Below, in pieces: positions 27,601 through 36,841 of a stretch of DNA of 64,000 nt. The notes under the pieces are model-generated. The model did no database searches, was not told the DNA's origin, and was given only the letters and a program-made list of their open reading frames with translations. The stretch is from a virus. Numbering within the stretch: position 1 is the first letter of the stretch; the number at the start of each line of letters is the position of its first letter. Made by a program: the position numbers and the translations under genes. The stretch is from the IMG/VR virus record IMGVR_UViG_3300046170_000378, positions 62,001-126,000 of that record, one strand, 5' to 3'.

Positions 27601-28459
27601 GACTAGCCTAACTGCAGACTTTAGCCAAAGTATGGTCGATGTTTGTTCTGTTGGTAGTATAGGTGCAGCAGCATACAACACGGGTCTTTATATGCACAAG
27701 GACCACCCAGATTTAGAAAATCTATATGCTAACTGGACTGAAGGTGCATATTCAGAAGCTGAACAAAAAACAAGCTTACAAGCATTAGTTAATCAAGCAA
27801 CACACACAATGCCAATAACAGCAACCTTTGTTTCTGGTAAATCATTTAGATCTGTCGGATCTTTTGGTGCTAGCTTTATTAACGTTAACAATATCAAGTC
27901 TAAGCAACAACTTGCATATCAAGATACTGAAAATAATTCTTCGCAAATCATTCCTCTTAACAGATCATTTAAAATGTCGTTTGATTCTAATGATCAATTC
28001 TTATTAGGAGGTAGATCATGTGGATCATTCTTATTTATGTCTCCAATTAATTTATCAACTCTTTCAGTTGATGGAGAAACTAAGCAATCTAGAAGATCTA
28101 TTAAGGGTAGAGATAAATCAGGATTAGATAATTCTAATGCTCTTTCAGTTGACATCGTATTCCAATATAGAATGACAGATTACTTTGGAAATGATGCAGA
28201 ATCTGACAGAGGTAGAATTGGAGGTCAGGCTAAATTAACTTTCCCTAACTTAACTTACACTAAAAAGATAGGATTTGATATATTTGATAAGTATGAAAAT
28301 CAATTTACATTTGACTTAGAGGTGTTTGCTAAATACAGTGCAAAAGGTAAAAACTTAAATTCTATTAGAGCTGCACAATTAGTTAGAAACGTACCTAGTT
28401 TCACTTCTCCAGCAGTTGATAGAAGAATGTTTGACTTTAAAGGGTATTCTGTAAGGTAA
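24683..28459 (+). CDS. large virion structural protein (1258 aa)
   Basis: No T4 homologue recognised. Helical N-terminus (LSNTLKKLLEINANSLKIYERI), a central coiled coil (TVEETIKKLDDTISKKRTEI), then a stretch resembling a fibronectin-III-type strand series (RVRGFWAVPAPKK, VIQFAVQYRYLSTNGKSSEV). The C-terminal third is a Ser/Asn/Gly-rich beta domain (GGRSCGSFLFMSPINLSTL). It is probably a baseplate-proximal tail protein; size and position point to a peripheral wedge or fibre support. Confidence 0.6.
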   Translation: MNTNNSLSNTLKKLLEINANSLKIYERINEAITTETKDVPLEILTAEGTTKTVYVPAFGYMKRELERLDTNLKALSGLGKGNTKIKLSDGSYQNILTSTLKTPANDINSLVRPERFSTKSNYFFEDFLNPLLTTKLDVTGQIPNDTERVLIKRIIFDATSDVTVEYFKSNFKNTEGLDYFTVIRDIVNNNLSYTLDEEVRDLPFRNSQYGGKFDITSIDTMKKEVVVGGVTKKKSVKLITVDKLTYSDNLKDLDDTELLKTGDELMLNSGNKNTRYKVTKIDGSTRQLELELVEGYEALKIGADVLSIYKYTNSELSVQVNCGFNERILVFIKAIDPESNMLAEKWSPGVGLYTNELTLLQEDGTFIRLDDYYKENVADFGQYIKALKDDAIPPATVGVTPDAPILNNSNFKVVQINRHLTKNDASDKIKKFSADKTTVEETIKKLDDTISKKRTEISTKKYESEVQRDKDKSELNSLIDERASETKLYNSLVNQIQSLASSTNATNITPKFRVRGFWAVPAPKKVADTVDQKVIQFAVQYRYLSTNGKSSEVSQLPFTDGTREKTAVFSNWNEIKTKVRSRGKVENVGNPKLARRFEWKESLVEDAQEINFNQLDIAINQNELVEIRVRSISEAGYPANPIYSDWSESITIDFPEAEIDTTDLDALVEKNLAEVASVKISDELTSKGVFTHVDESFVSNEKFYAHNASSIASGFLSDEQKPISVFDKLIALEAQIAALKEGIEAEVGELVVTLRSEDGTVSVMQNNTVNQIFAGYYVDEVAELSIKKGHIVTKTFKLLLENTKATQLELVARLTGDRNEPAHKSSSSGSSIHNNGFGPALNDQGGTGIDTKVQDDTYYTTQGKYDLAPIQYQNISATQIGSYDLLLEAPYQSAQRRGQFIYSRYMDIGNQNPLYVTESLIDGASASLTNYEYTLSYANFMADAGSIDLITPTGDGETNDFIWTGTFGVANNATSLTADFSQSMVDVCSVGSIGAAAYNTGLYMHKDHPDLENLYANWTEGAYSEAEQKTSLQALVNQATHTMPITATFVSGKSFRSVGSFGASFINVNNIKSKQQLAYQDTENNSSQIIPLNRSFKMSFDSNDQFLLGGRSCGSFLFMSPINLSTLSVDGETKQSRRSIKGRDKSGLDNSNALSVDIVFQYRMTDYFGNDAESDRGRIGGQAKLTFPNLTYTKKIGFDIFDKYENQFTFDLEVFAKYSAKGKNLNSIRAAQLVRNVPSFTSPAVDRRMFDFKGYSVR

Positions 28460-28486
28460 TATGAAAAAGCTACTCGTATTGTGTTA

Positions 28487-28521
28487 GATATATAATAGAG
28501 AAAGTAGTTAGTACTCTATTA
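28487..28521 (+). promoter_or_regulatory. GATATATAAT promoter element overlapping an inverted repeat
   Basis: GATATATAAT at 28487-28496. An 8-bp inverted repeat begins inside it: TAATAGAG (28493-28500) and CTCTATTA (28514-28521) around a 13-base loop. It lies 23 bases (right arm) before the giant gene's ATG. The intergenic stretch 28460-28543 holds no other gene. Confidence 0.55.
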
Positions 28522-28543
28522 ATAAAACAATTAGCGCAGTAGA

Positions 28544-30181
28544 ATGGCAATAAAATTAATCATATTTGATACTACATCGGGTCACTTAACAGGTGCTAAC
28601 GCATGTGATTATGACAGAAGTGGTACACCTTTAGAACTATGGCACGCAAATAATCTCGATTTAGAGGCCGATTCACCAGTACAATTATATACGGACGACG
28701 GTCTAGCAAACCAATGGACCTTTTCATCGACTAATACCGAAGAGGTTTTTAGTATTCAAAAATATAATGGCGCTGAATTACACGCGACGATTGAAATTAA
28801 ACCAAATGGTGAAACCAACAGCTCTTATGCTTTATGTACGTCACCTGTTTGGAATTTAACGTTCGAAGTCGGTGGTGCCCCTGTTACTGAGGTATCAGAA
28901 GGTGACGCGGTGACTTTACGTGTAAATGTAATTACAAATGAAGCACTAGGTGGTCAAGATTTATCATGGTTACTAGGCGGTTCAGGCGGTTCTGGAGATG
29001 CAGTACTCGCAGATACTAGTTTAACTTCTGGGGCTGGAAATATTACACTAAACAGTCCTGTTGCCGGCTCAGTACAACTTGAGGGTAGTTTACAATTTAC
29101 AATAACAACTGACAATGAAAACGCTGATGAAACTTTAGCTTTTACATTCAGTGACATGTCAATAAGTGACGGTAGCGGCGGTAATATAACCGTTCCTGCG
29201 CCAAATGAGGCAACTGTTGAAATATTAGCAAATCCTCTACCCACATTTGAATGTACAGATGCTAACTTCCAAGTTAATGATGGTGAAACAGGTGAAACAA
29301 TTCAAATAGGAGTTGATGCTACCGTTGATGCAGGTACTTTAGTAAGTGTGTCGCCTACTGATTATGTTGAAGGGTCTGCAACGTATACTGCAACCATTCA
29401 AATCCCAGTCGGATACCAAAATGCTGGCACTAACATAACATCATGTTCAAATACAGCAACGGGCACAACTACCCCTACATTTACATGTGCACTAGCCGCA
29501 GTGGATGCAAGTCAGTTGAATGGACTTTCAGTTGGTACAACTATAGATACTGGTCTTATAACAATTAGCAACGGTGGTACATTTAATAGTATTACTCCTC
29601 CTATTATTCAACCCGGCACATCAACGTATAGTGTAGTTATTAACGTGCCAGCTGGCTACGATAACTCTGGTACTATTACATGTGATGTAACTATTGATGG
29701 TGATTCTGCCCCAATTGCCAACGACGATACTGTAACAGTTAATCAGGGTAGCACTACAACTATAAGCCTTTATGATTTAGTTACAGATGGAGATCTCGAT
29801 TCTGAACTAACTTGGACAGTAGGTAATTTAGATCCTGCTATATCAGGTGCTTCATTAAGTGGAATTGATGGTTCTGGAAATGTTACATATGTAGCTCCAT
29901 CTTTGACATATAATGACGGTAATAAAGTACAAAAGTTTACATATCAAGTAGTAGATACTGCTGGAAACACGTCAACTGGTGAAGTTACAATTAATGTTAC
30001 AGCAGCTAGTAATCAACTGCCAGTATTCGATAGTACTCCTACTTCTTTAGCAACAACACTAAACGCTACCGAACCTAGTACTATTTCGTACAATGCAACA
30101 GATGCGGATGGACACTCTATAACGTTTACAATATCTTCAAGTCCAACTAAAGGGTACAGCAACAATAGACACTGCCAATAA
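28544..30181 (+). CDS. giant virion protein, N-terminal part (Calx-beta/cadherin-like repeats)
   Basis: First ~537 genuine residues of an 8.3-kb gene. It has an N-terminal domain (IKLIIFDTTSGHLTGANACD), a Calx-beta-like domain (VSEGDAVTLRVNVITNEA), cysteine-containing repeats (FECTDANFQVNDG, FTCALAAVDASQLNG) and two cadherin-like domains (APIANDDTVTVNQGSTTTIS, LPVFDSTPTSLATTLNATEP). The frame is lost at GGG 30152-30154; removing one G continues SPTKGTATIDTANKTVSYTP. Such domains serve as extended adhesive arms, so this end probably projects from the virion. Confidence 0.7.
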   Translation: MAIKLIIFDTTSGHLTGANACDYDRSGTPLELWHANNLDLEADSPVQLYTDDGLANQWTFSSTNTEEVFSIQKYNGAELHATIEIKPNGETNSSYALCTSPVWNLTFEVGGAPVTEVSEGDAVTLRVNVITNEALGGQDLSWLLGGSGGSGDAVLADTSLTSGAGNITLNSPVAGSVQLEGSLQFTITTDNENADETLAFTFSDMSISDGSGGNITVPAPNEATVEILANPLPTFECTDANFQVNDGETGETIQIGVDATVDAGTLVSVSPTDYVEGSATYTATIQIPVGYQNAGTNITSCSNTATGTTTPTFTCALAAVDASQLNGLSVGTTIDTGLITISNGGTFNSITPPIIQPGTSTYSVVINVPAGYDNSGTITCDVTIDGDSAPIANDDTVTVNQGSTTTISLYDLVTDGDLDSELTWTVGNLDPAISGASLSGIDGSGNVTYVAPSLTYNDGNKVQKFTYQVVDTAGNTSTGEVTINVTAASNQLPVFDSTPTSLATTLNATEPSTISYNATDADGHSITFTISSSPTKGYSNNRHCQ

Positions 30182-33100
30182 AACAGTTTCTTATACGCCA
30201 ACGAACGGAGAATCTGGTGTAGATTTTTTAACAATAACAGCAACTGATTCTGAAGGTGGAGCCACCGATTGGCTGCTTACGATTAATATTGAATTACCGC
30301 CGTATTGGGAATTTCAATCGACAGGATTTTTCAGTAACACCGACGACGCGTGTCTTTCCGATACGCTTAGTGTTAAATACGGAGCTACTTCTGAGGCAAC
30401 AACATTATCAGGCCTTGAAGTTGGTGATAAAATTTACACAGATCAATCGTTAAATAACTTATACTCTTCTGACAATGTAGCTAGATACGCTAGGGTAGAA
30501 TCACTAGGATTAACTAGAGTACTTGAATTAAGTTCATCTGGTGAAATATTAAGTATTTCTCAGTGTGACGTTTCTAGCTTCTTATTCGAAGAAATTAAAG
30601 TTAGATATTCTGGATCTGAAAGTGTATTGTGTAATGACTTAGGTGGTGAAATAGTAAATATTTATTATGGCGAGCCTGCAGGTAACAATAATGCAGTTGT
30701 AAAGACTTTACAAACCGCTGTTATTGAAAATATACCGTTATTCGTTAGTTCTTATTGGGCTAATTTATATCAAAACGGATTAAATTCAGAATTAGATGGA
30801 TTAATTCCAACTGGTTTATATCAGGCAGAGACTGAGCCTATAAATTATTATAAAAGAGGTGCTGATAATACTTGGGTATTTGAAGGTGGCTCACAACAAT
30901 TTAGTTGTCCAGAACCGACACAATATTCTACATATTCTATAAATACAGTCTCGTATTCTGAGACAGCTGATAAATTATGTAACACTGATTCTTCTGTTGT
31001 AGATATTTATTATAGACTGCCTTATGTTAACGGTGCGCCAGCAAATAGTATTTCTTTATTAGAAATTGCCCAAAGAAAGCTTGAAATATTTTCTTCACAA
31101 GAAGGTGCTGATAATAATCTAATAGAGGATTTAGCTCCTAGTGGAGTTTATTCTGCAGACGCTGGAGAGTATTTTGTTTGGAATAATGAGGGTGATGGAT
31201 TTGAATACGATTGGTATGGATTTAATTCTCAGAACCAATTTGTAAAAGGATCTCAAATTACTAGAGCTGGCGATTGTGCACAATATACAAAGCCAGATTT
31301 AGATTATCTAAATTTACCTATTGTAATTGATAACACACAAGGCATTAACGATACTAATGTGTATTATGCTTTTTATGCATGTGAAGCATTCGAGCAACAA
31401 GATAATTTACTTGGAACATCTTCTAATTATTGGAAAATCTATGTAATAGATGCAGGATATGACATTGACAGAGATCAAGATCAAATATTAGATGTAGGCG
31501 AAAGTTATATAAAAGATTTTATAGAAGATGTAAAAGAAAATATAGCAAATCCAATTATTGGTGTTGAGGGATACTCGTGTGTTAAATTTATACATACAAT
31601 ATACTCAGAGACTATAGAAAAAGCACTAGATTCATTAAAAGATTCTGGATATAATAGACCTGACATTAATATAAATTCTGTAAATCCAATAGATCTAGGA
31701 TTTGCTAGTCAACAAGAGGCTAAAATATATCAAGACAATGGTACTGGTTGTAGGGGTTGTAGAAATGAAGCAACTCCAGATTACATTTACAATTTTCCTC
31801 TAGTAGATGATGCAGTTATAAATGCATTGGGTCCAAATTTTGATTTAGAATCAAATTACAAATTAGATAATGTTTCTAGACCGTTACTAAGAACAAATCC
31901 TAAACTAACAACAAACGTAAAACTTGTAGTTAGTGAAGATGATAAATTATATTTAGAAAGTATAAGTGCTAGTAAGGAACTTGCTGCTATAGAGTATAAA
32001 AAGTTTCCCATAAGCCCTGAAGGTAAATATGCATTTGATGTTGCAAGATTCTATAATGTTAATATGACACCTAATGAGCTAATGTTTCAAACAAAAAGAG
32101 ATTATAGCGACATTACTGTTTTAGATAGTTACGAAAAACAAATTGAAGAATCATATCAATACGGAACTAATTACAATTTTTCTAAATTACACAATGAGGA
32201 TTTTAGAATATTTGCACCTATTTGGTTAGATACAAACATTCCAAAGAAATTTGTAATATACAGAGTAAATGATCCAGTAGGTTCTTTAGATTTAAAAGAT
32301 AATGCTAGTGATAATTTTAAAAGAATTCAAAGTTTACTTAGCAACGCTGAAATAATAAAAACGTTTGATTTAACAAGAGACTCTAATATCGGTAATTATT
32401 TAAGAAATCATGTACAAGATGAAACTTTCCCAATTGCACCGATCACAGTTAACTTTGAAAAATCTGAAAAATCTAGCTTCAATGGAATAGATTTAATCAA
32501 AGGTGGTTTTACAAGAAAAGGTGAATATTTATACAAAGATTACATTCTGACTGATAAGCCATTGATTGAGGCAAATGATTATATTACCGATGCATTTAGA
32601 AGAAATGAAATAGCTTCAGCAAACTTAATAAATTTAGAATTTTTATTTAACGATGACTTAGCACAAGATTATAGTGTTAATAGATATTTTGGTCTATTCG
32701 TTGACGATATAGATTCTGGTTACGGTAGAGTATTTACAATAAATGGTAAAATACACCATTTTAAAGAGCTAACCTCTTTGGTAGATGAGACTTCTCCAGA
32801 AACAGCTATTCCTTCTTACAAACAAGTTACAACATCTCCTATGTTGGCGTATGCTACTGTTGGTAATAAATACTTTAACATATCTAACAATACGTATTAC
32901 AACGAGAAAGAATTAAAGGTTGCAATAGAAGATAGTGGAAATCAAATCTCTACATACTTAGGCGTTCAAGATACTGAAAGGTCTATTGATCTGGTTGAAA
33001 ACAATGATCATGGTTATGACTTTATTAGATTAGATGTAATTGATACGCCATACACTAATGATTCACTGGCGATTACTGCAATTAAAGAGGAAGCAAGTAA

Positions 33101-36100
33101 ATTTACATTTATTAAACATGTTGAAGGTGAAATATTAAAATTTGGAATTGACGATCCAATGGATCCAGATAATCCAAAGACATTTAGTGTAGAAGTCGAA
33201 GCTGATGTAATTAACACACTTAAAACTATTGAAAATACTATTGAAAATTCTTTAACATATGATTTGGATCCAGTAGATCCAGGTCTTTTACAAGACGTTG
33301 CTTTGTTTAAAGATATTTTTGAAGTTACAGTAGATGTCAATAATAATGCATTCTATTTAACAGAAAAAAATGCAAACTTAGGAGATTTAAATCTAAGAGT
33401 TATTTCACAAGGAAATTGTATTGTTAGAAATGACAAAATACAAACTAACTTAGATCTTGGAAACCACGTTTATATGGCAGAGTCTCAATTAGACGCTGGA
33501 ACATTTAACGGCCAAAGATATTCTAATCAAGGTACCACCACTGATATTGCTGTTGCATTATCTGCATGTATAGATAGTAACGAAACTCAATTTAGTTCTT
33601 ATAATGTAGGTTCATCTGTTTATGTAGTTAGTTCTATTTCTGGATATGAATTATTACAATCGTGTGTTCTTTTAGGAAAAGGAAACGTCAATGATTTCTT
33701 AACGCTTTCAAATAAAGATGATTTCAATAGATTAGATCTAAGGCAAAACATAGATTTATTGCCTGGTCAAGCTATTTTAGAAAGATATGACTCATATTAC
33801 TTGTCAGGTGGAAATGCACCAGGAAAGGCAATATTAGTAAACAACGAAACTGTTAGCGAGATAAACATAAATGACTTTATAGAAACAAGATACAAAGGTG
33901 TTTATAATAAAGTAATCGATATTGTCGAGGATATTAACACTGAGAATTCTGAATTTAGTAAAGTTATTTTAGAGGATAAAAATGATTTAGAAACTGGTAA
34001 TAGTAAGGTTTATTATGAAAATGAAGTAAGATTAGGTTTGTTTTCAGCATATGACATATATGATATGAATGTTGATTTTTACGATACATCTAATTCTGAT
34101 ATTAAAGAACTAATCTATGAAACTCAAGAAGAAATAGACTATGAGCCATATATTAATGCTATTAATAACATTGATGAAACAACAGGAATTGAAACTACAA
34201 TTTTAGGAGCTAGAGATATTTTTAGTGAAGATTTTGAATTAAATCCAATTGATTATTTTTCAAATCTATCTCAGATTCTTTTAGAAGAATCAATAGACGA
34301 GGAAGAAGATGAACAAATTACTTCTGAATTCGATAGACTTAAAGAAAATAGTTTAAAAGAATATGCTACTAATTCTAGAATAGTACCTAACATTAATAAG
34401 TGGGTGCTTAAAGATTCTGTCACCGTAAGAGAACAGCCATATTATTTAAATGCAAACGAAGCATTTGGTAGAACTAATTTCTCTCCGGATTTAACAATAT
34501 CTGAAAGAGATAGAGAAGCCATGACACATGAGTGGTTCTATATTGAAAAACCACCTAAGTATTTAAAGTACAATCAGCTAAATGAAACGTTTAGTTACAT
34601 TAACTTTATTGATGGCTTTGATTTAAGTCCTAATTTATTTAAAAGCACAACATATAATTATTTCGACATGTTCATGATCAGTGACGGTTTTGAAAAGACT
34701 TTAACTGAAGAAGATTTAGTTGAAATATATGAAGATATATTACCTGGTGATTCTGAAATAAATTCACTAGAAAATAGCATTACTTCTTTCATTAAAACAA
34801 ACTTAAAGAAAAAATATTCTTTAGTAGATGGTGGTAATAACCTTACATTTGCTAGTACCGTTTTTAAGGGTATTAAAGTAGATTTTAAGAATAGAAAGGA
34901 ATTTATTAATTCTACAGCAAACGAATTTGTTAAAAGTAGCGAGTTTAATGGATACAAGTTTAGTGTAATGCTTAAAGTTAATGAAGACGCTGAAACAAAT
35001 GGTATATCATATGAAGTTATTCAAAATAAACAATTTAAGTTTGTAATATTGTATATTACACTTGACTTAGGTGATTATTGGATTGATGGTAATGTTAATA
35101 GAAAACTATTGTATGAATTAAATCATAAAATTGTTTTTGATGCAGATGCCAATGACTTTACATATGCAGATACTAAATTTAACGGTGCATTGAAATTCAA
35201 TGATCCAAGTATTAATTGGTCAGATGAAGGACCATACACAATCCCTGGAATTCAACACATTAATGGCACATTACCTGAATTCGATTCTCAAATTACGTTA
35301 GGTGAAAATGGTTTATATGGAGATATTCATATAGATTTGTTCCCTACAGATGATAATAATTCTATTTACAAAGTTTCTGTTGTTTCAGTAGATTCTGATA
35401 ATTCATTAAAAATATCTGGGAAACCTGTTAACATCGCTGACGAAACAGATGTATTAGACATTGAATTCTTGCCTAACTCTATTCAAGGCGGTGCGCAATA
35501 TACGTATGTTGGTGGAGGAGCAAATGCTCATAAAATAATTTTAGAGAGGTTAACAGCAAAATCAGTTGCTGATTTAGTTAACTTAAACAACAATGAAGTT
35601 ACATACACAACTGTAGAATCTGACGGTACTATTCTTAATAATAGATTTGTTATCAATTTTAGTGACGGTACTGAAATAATACAAAGATCTAATTTAACTA
35701 TTGAAGAAGATACCGATAAACCTAAAAGTTTCAAATTGTTTAAAGGTAATATTGGTTATAAATTATCAATGTCTCCTGAGTATTACCCATTTTTAATTAG
35801 ACACAATGGTAAGTATACGGTGGACATGAAACCTGTAGTTACATTTACAGATTTATATTCACACTTTAAGGTTAATAGGTTACATTTAACCTCAAACTTA
35901 AACGAATTAAATTTCGAGCAACAATTATATAAGCACTCGCTTTTAGACTTAGATGAATTCAATAGAGCGGCAGCATATTATAAGAGATATAATAAGTGTG
36001 GTATATCATTTAATTTAGGATTTATAAGTGATGATGGTACACACGATTCTCAATGGGGATTAATAAAAAATCATTTTTATCATAAAGTAAATGAAATAAA

Positions 36101-36338
36101 CCCAGGTGGTGTAACTAAATTATCGGGCACTAGTGATAAGTTACCGCTTTATCCATTAATTGGGGAAATAGCAATCGATAAAAAAGATATTAATGTATTT
36201 AGATCTTCTTGGGATTCTAATTATTATACTAGATCGCTAGATGGCGGTAATTCTATAAATATTCCGGGAACACTCGATACTCATGAAGAAAGATCATATC
36301 TAGCATCGAACTGTAATGAAGCCAAAGGATTCTTATAA
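30153..36338 (+). CDS. giant virion protein, main part
   Basis: Continues the giant gene with no stop from 30153. Three cysteine-bounded repeats with an IYYG/KYG-type strand and an LY..G.Y pattern occupy 30310-31300 (ACLSDTLSVKYGATSEA, LCNDLGGEIVNIYYGEP, LCNTDSSVVDIYYRLP). After these comes a CRGCRNE knuckle near 31755, then a long domain starting near 31800 with FAPIWLDTNIPKKFVIYRVND. The C-terminal half is strand-rich and Asp/Asn-rich. The frame ends at 36338; removing one base at 36309-36310 continues YLASTVMKPKDSYNLL. Repaired total over 28544-36840 is 2764 aa. It is the largest gene in the window and probably the largest tail or adhesion protein. Confidence 0.7.
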   Translation, partial: GTATIDTANKTVSYTPTNGESGVDFLTITATDSEGGATDWLLTINIELPPYWEFQSTGFFSNTDDACLSDTLSVKYGATSEATTLSGLEVGDKIYTDQSLNNLYSSDNVARYARVESLGLTRVLELSSSGEILSISQCDVSSFLFEEIKVRYSGSESVLCNDLGGEIVNIYYGEPAGNNNAVVKTLQTAVIENIPLFVSSYWANLYQNGLNSELDGLIPTGLYQAETEPINYYKRGADNTWVFEGGSQQFSCPEPTQYSTYSINTVSYSETADKLCNTDSSVVDIYYRLPYVNGAPANSISLLEIAQRKLEIFSSQEGADNNLIEDLAPSGVYSADAGEYFVWNNEGDGFEYDWYGFNSQNQFVKGSQITRAGDCAQYTKPDLDYLNLPIVIDNTQGINDTNVYYAFYACEAFEQQDNLLGTSSNYWKIYVIDAGYDIDRDQDQILDVGESYIKDFIEDVKENIANPIIGVEGYSCVKFIHTIYSETIEKALDSLKDSGYNRPDININSVNPIDLGFASQQEAKIYQDNGTGCRGCRNEATPDYIYNFPLVDDAVINALGPNFDLESNYKLDNVSRPLLRTNPKLTTNVKLVVSEDDKLYLESISASKELAAIEYKKFPISPEGKYAFDVARFYNVNMTPNELMFQTKRDYSDITVLDSYEKQIEESYQYGTNYNFSKLHNEDFRIFAPIWLDTNIPKKFVIYRVNDPVGSLDLKDNASDNFKRIQSLLSNAEIIKTFDLTRDSNIGNYLRNHVQDETFPIAPITVNFEKSEKSSFNGIDLIKGGFTRKGEYLYKDYILTDKPLIEANDYITDAFRRNEIASANLINLEFLFNDDLAQDYSVNRYFGLFVDDIDSGYGRVFTINGKIHHFKELTSLVDETSPETAIPSYKQVTTSPMLAYATVGNKYFNISNNTYYNEKELKVAIEDSGNQISTYLGVQDTERSIDLVENNDHGYDFIRLDVIDTPYTNDSLAITAIKEEASKFTFIKHVEGEILKFGIDDPMDPDNPKTFSVEVEADVINTLKTIENTIENSLTYDLDPVDPGLLQDVALFKDIFEVTVDVNNNAFYLTEKNANLGDLNLRVISQGNCIVRNDKIQTNLDLGNHVYMAESQLDAGTFNGQRYSNQGTTTDIAVALSACIDSNETQFSSYNVGSSVYVVSSISGYELLQSCVLLGKGNVNDFLTLSNKDDFNRLDLRQNIDLLPGQAILERYDSYYLSGGNAPGKAILVNNETVSEININDFIETRYKGVYNKVIDIVEDINTENSEFSKVILEDKNDLETGNSKVYYENEVRLGLFSAYDIYDMNVDFYDTSNSDIKELIYETQEEIDYEPYINAINNIDETTGIETTILGARDIFSEDFELNPIDYFSNLSQILLEESIDEEEDEQITSEFDRLKENSLKEYATNSRIVPNINKWVLKDSVTVREQPYYLNANEAFGRTNFSPDLTISERDREAMTHEWFYIEKPPKYLKYNQLNETFSYINFIDGFDLSPNLFKSTTYNYFDMFMISDGFEKTLTEEDLVEIYEDILPGDSEINSLENSITSFIKTNLKKKYSLVDGGNNLTFASTVFKGIKVDFKNRKEFINSTANEFVKSSEFNGYKFSVMLKVNEDAETNGISYEVIQNKQFKFVILYITLDLGDYWIDGNVNRKLLYELNHKIVFDADANDFTYADTKFNGALKFNDPSINWSDEGPYTIPGIQHINGTLPEFDSQITLGENGLYGDIHIDLFPTDDNNSIYKVSVVSVDSDNSLKISGKPVNIADETDVLDIEFLPNSIQGGAQYTYVGGGANAHKIILERLTAKSVADLVNLNNNEVTYTTVESDGTILNNRFVINFSDGTEIIQRSNLTIEEDTDKPKSFKLFKGNIGYKLSMSPEYYPFLIRHNGKYTVDMKPVVTFTDLYSHFKVNRLHLTSNLNELNFEQQLYKHSLLDLDEFNRAAAYYKRYNKCGISFNLGFISDDGTHDSQWGLIKNHFYHKVNEINPGGVTKLSGTSDKLPLYPLIGEIAIDKKDINVFRSSWDSNYYTRSLDGGNSINIPGTLDTHEERSYLASNCNEAKGFL

Positions 36339-36840
36339 TCTACTAGACTTTAGTGCTTCATATGTTTCTTCAGAAGAAGAGCTAGATGAAATATTAAGAA
36401 ACAGTGAAAATTCAACTGATATAGTTTTATTTGAAAATAAAAACTATGTAATGGCAGATTTTTACATAACAGATACTTTAATTACTAAGTTAGCCAAAGA
36501 AGGCGTATTGGCCAGCATATCTCAATATGTTGAACCGTCGAATTCTGCTGGTAATAAAGAAACACTTAATGATGATGCATTAATGTATGCAGAAAATAAT
36601 TTAGTAGAAACTTATATTTTAGATTCTATTATGTTATACGTTAAACAGAAAAAAGGCAAAGGCTCAAAGATAATTAGTGCGGTGACTATTGATCAATTAG
36701 ATTCTGATGGATTTACAATTGATAGAAATAATTTCGCATATAGAAATCACGTCCAAAAGCCAATGAATTTTAGGTTGATATATAATAAAAGATTAGGCTA
36801 CTCTTATGATATAAAACCTATGATAAAAATAAAGTCATAA
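36310..36840 (+). CDS. giant virion protein, C-terminal part
   Basis: Last ~176 residues of the giant protein, in the next frame. An ATG at 36316 would allow a separate 174-aa gene with a 23-base overlap, but the join LASTVMKPKDSYNLLDFSAS reads naturally, and a one-base insertion explains the break. The C-terminus is a mixed alpha/beta domain (DALMYAENNLVETYILDSIM) ending in FRLIYNKRLGYSYDIKPMIK. Confidence 0.55.
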   Translation, partial: TVMKPKDSYNLLDFSASYVSSEEELDEILRNSENSTDIVLFENKNYVMADFYITDTLITKLAKEGVLASISQYVEPSNSAGNKETLNDDALMYAENNLVETYILDSIMLYVKQKKGKGSKIISAVTIDQLDSDGFTIDRNNFAYRNHVQKPMNFRLIYNKRLGYSYDIKPMIKIKS

Positions 36841-36841
36841 A

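Noticed and set aside
28461-28487. 8-codon ORF (MKKLLVLC) before the giant gene
   Set aside because: Too short to support; the stop overlaps the promoter box, and chance is likely.
36316-36840. Separate 174-aa gene overlapping the giant gene
   Set aside because: Deleting one base at 36309-36310 gives a natural continuation (LASTVMKPKDSYNLL), so a separate gene is not needed.
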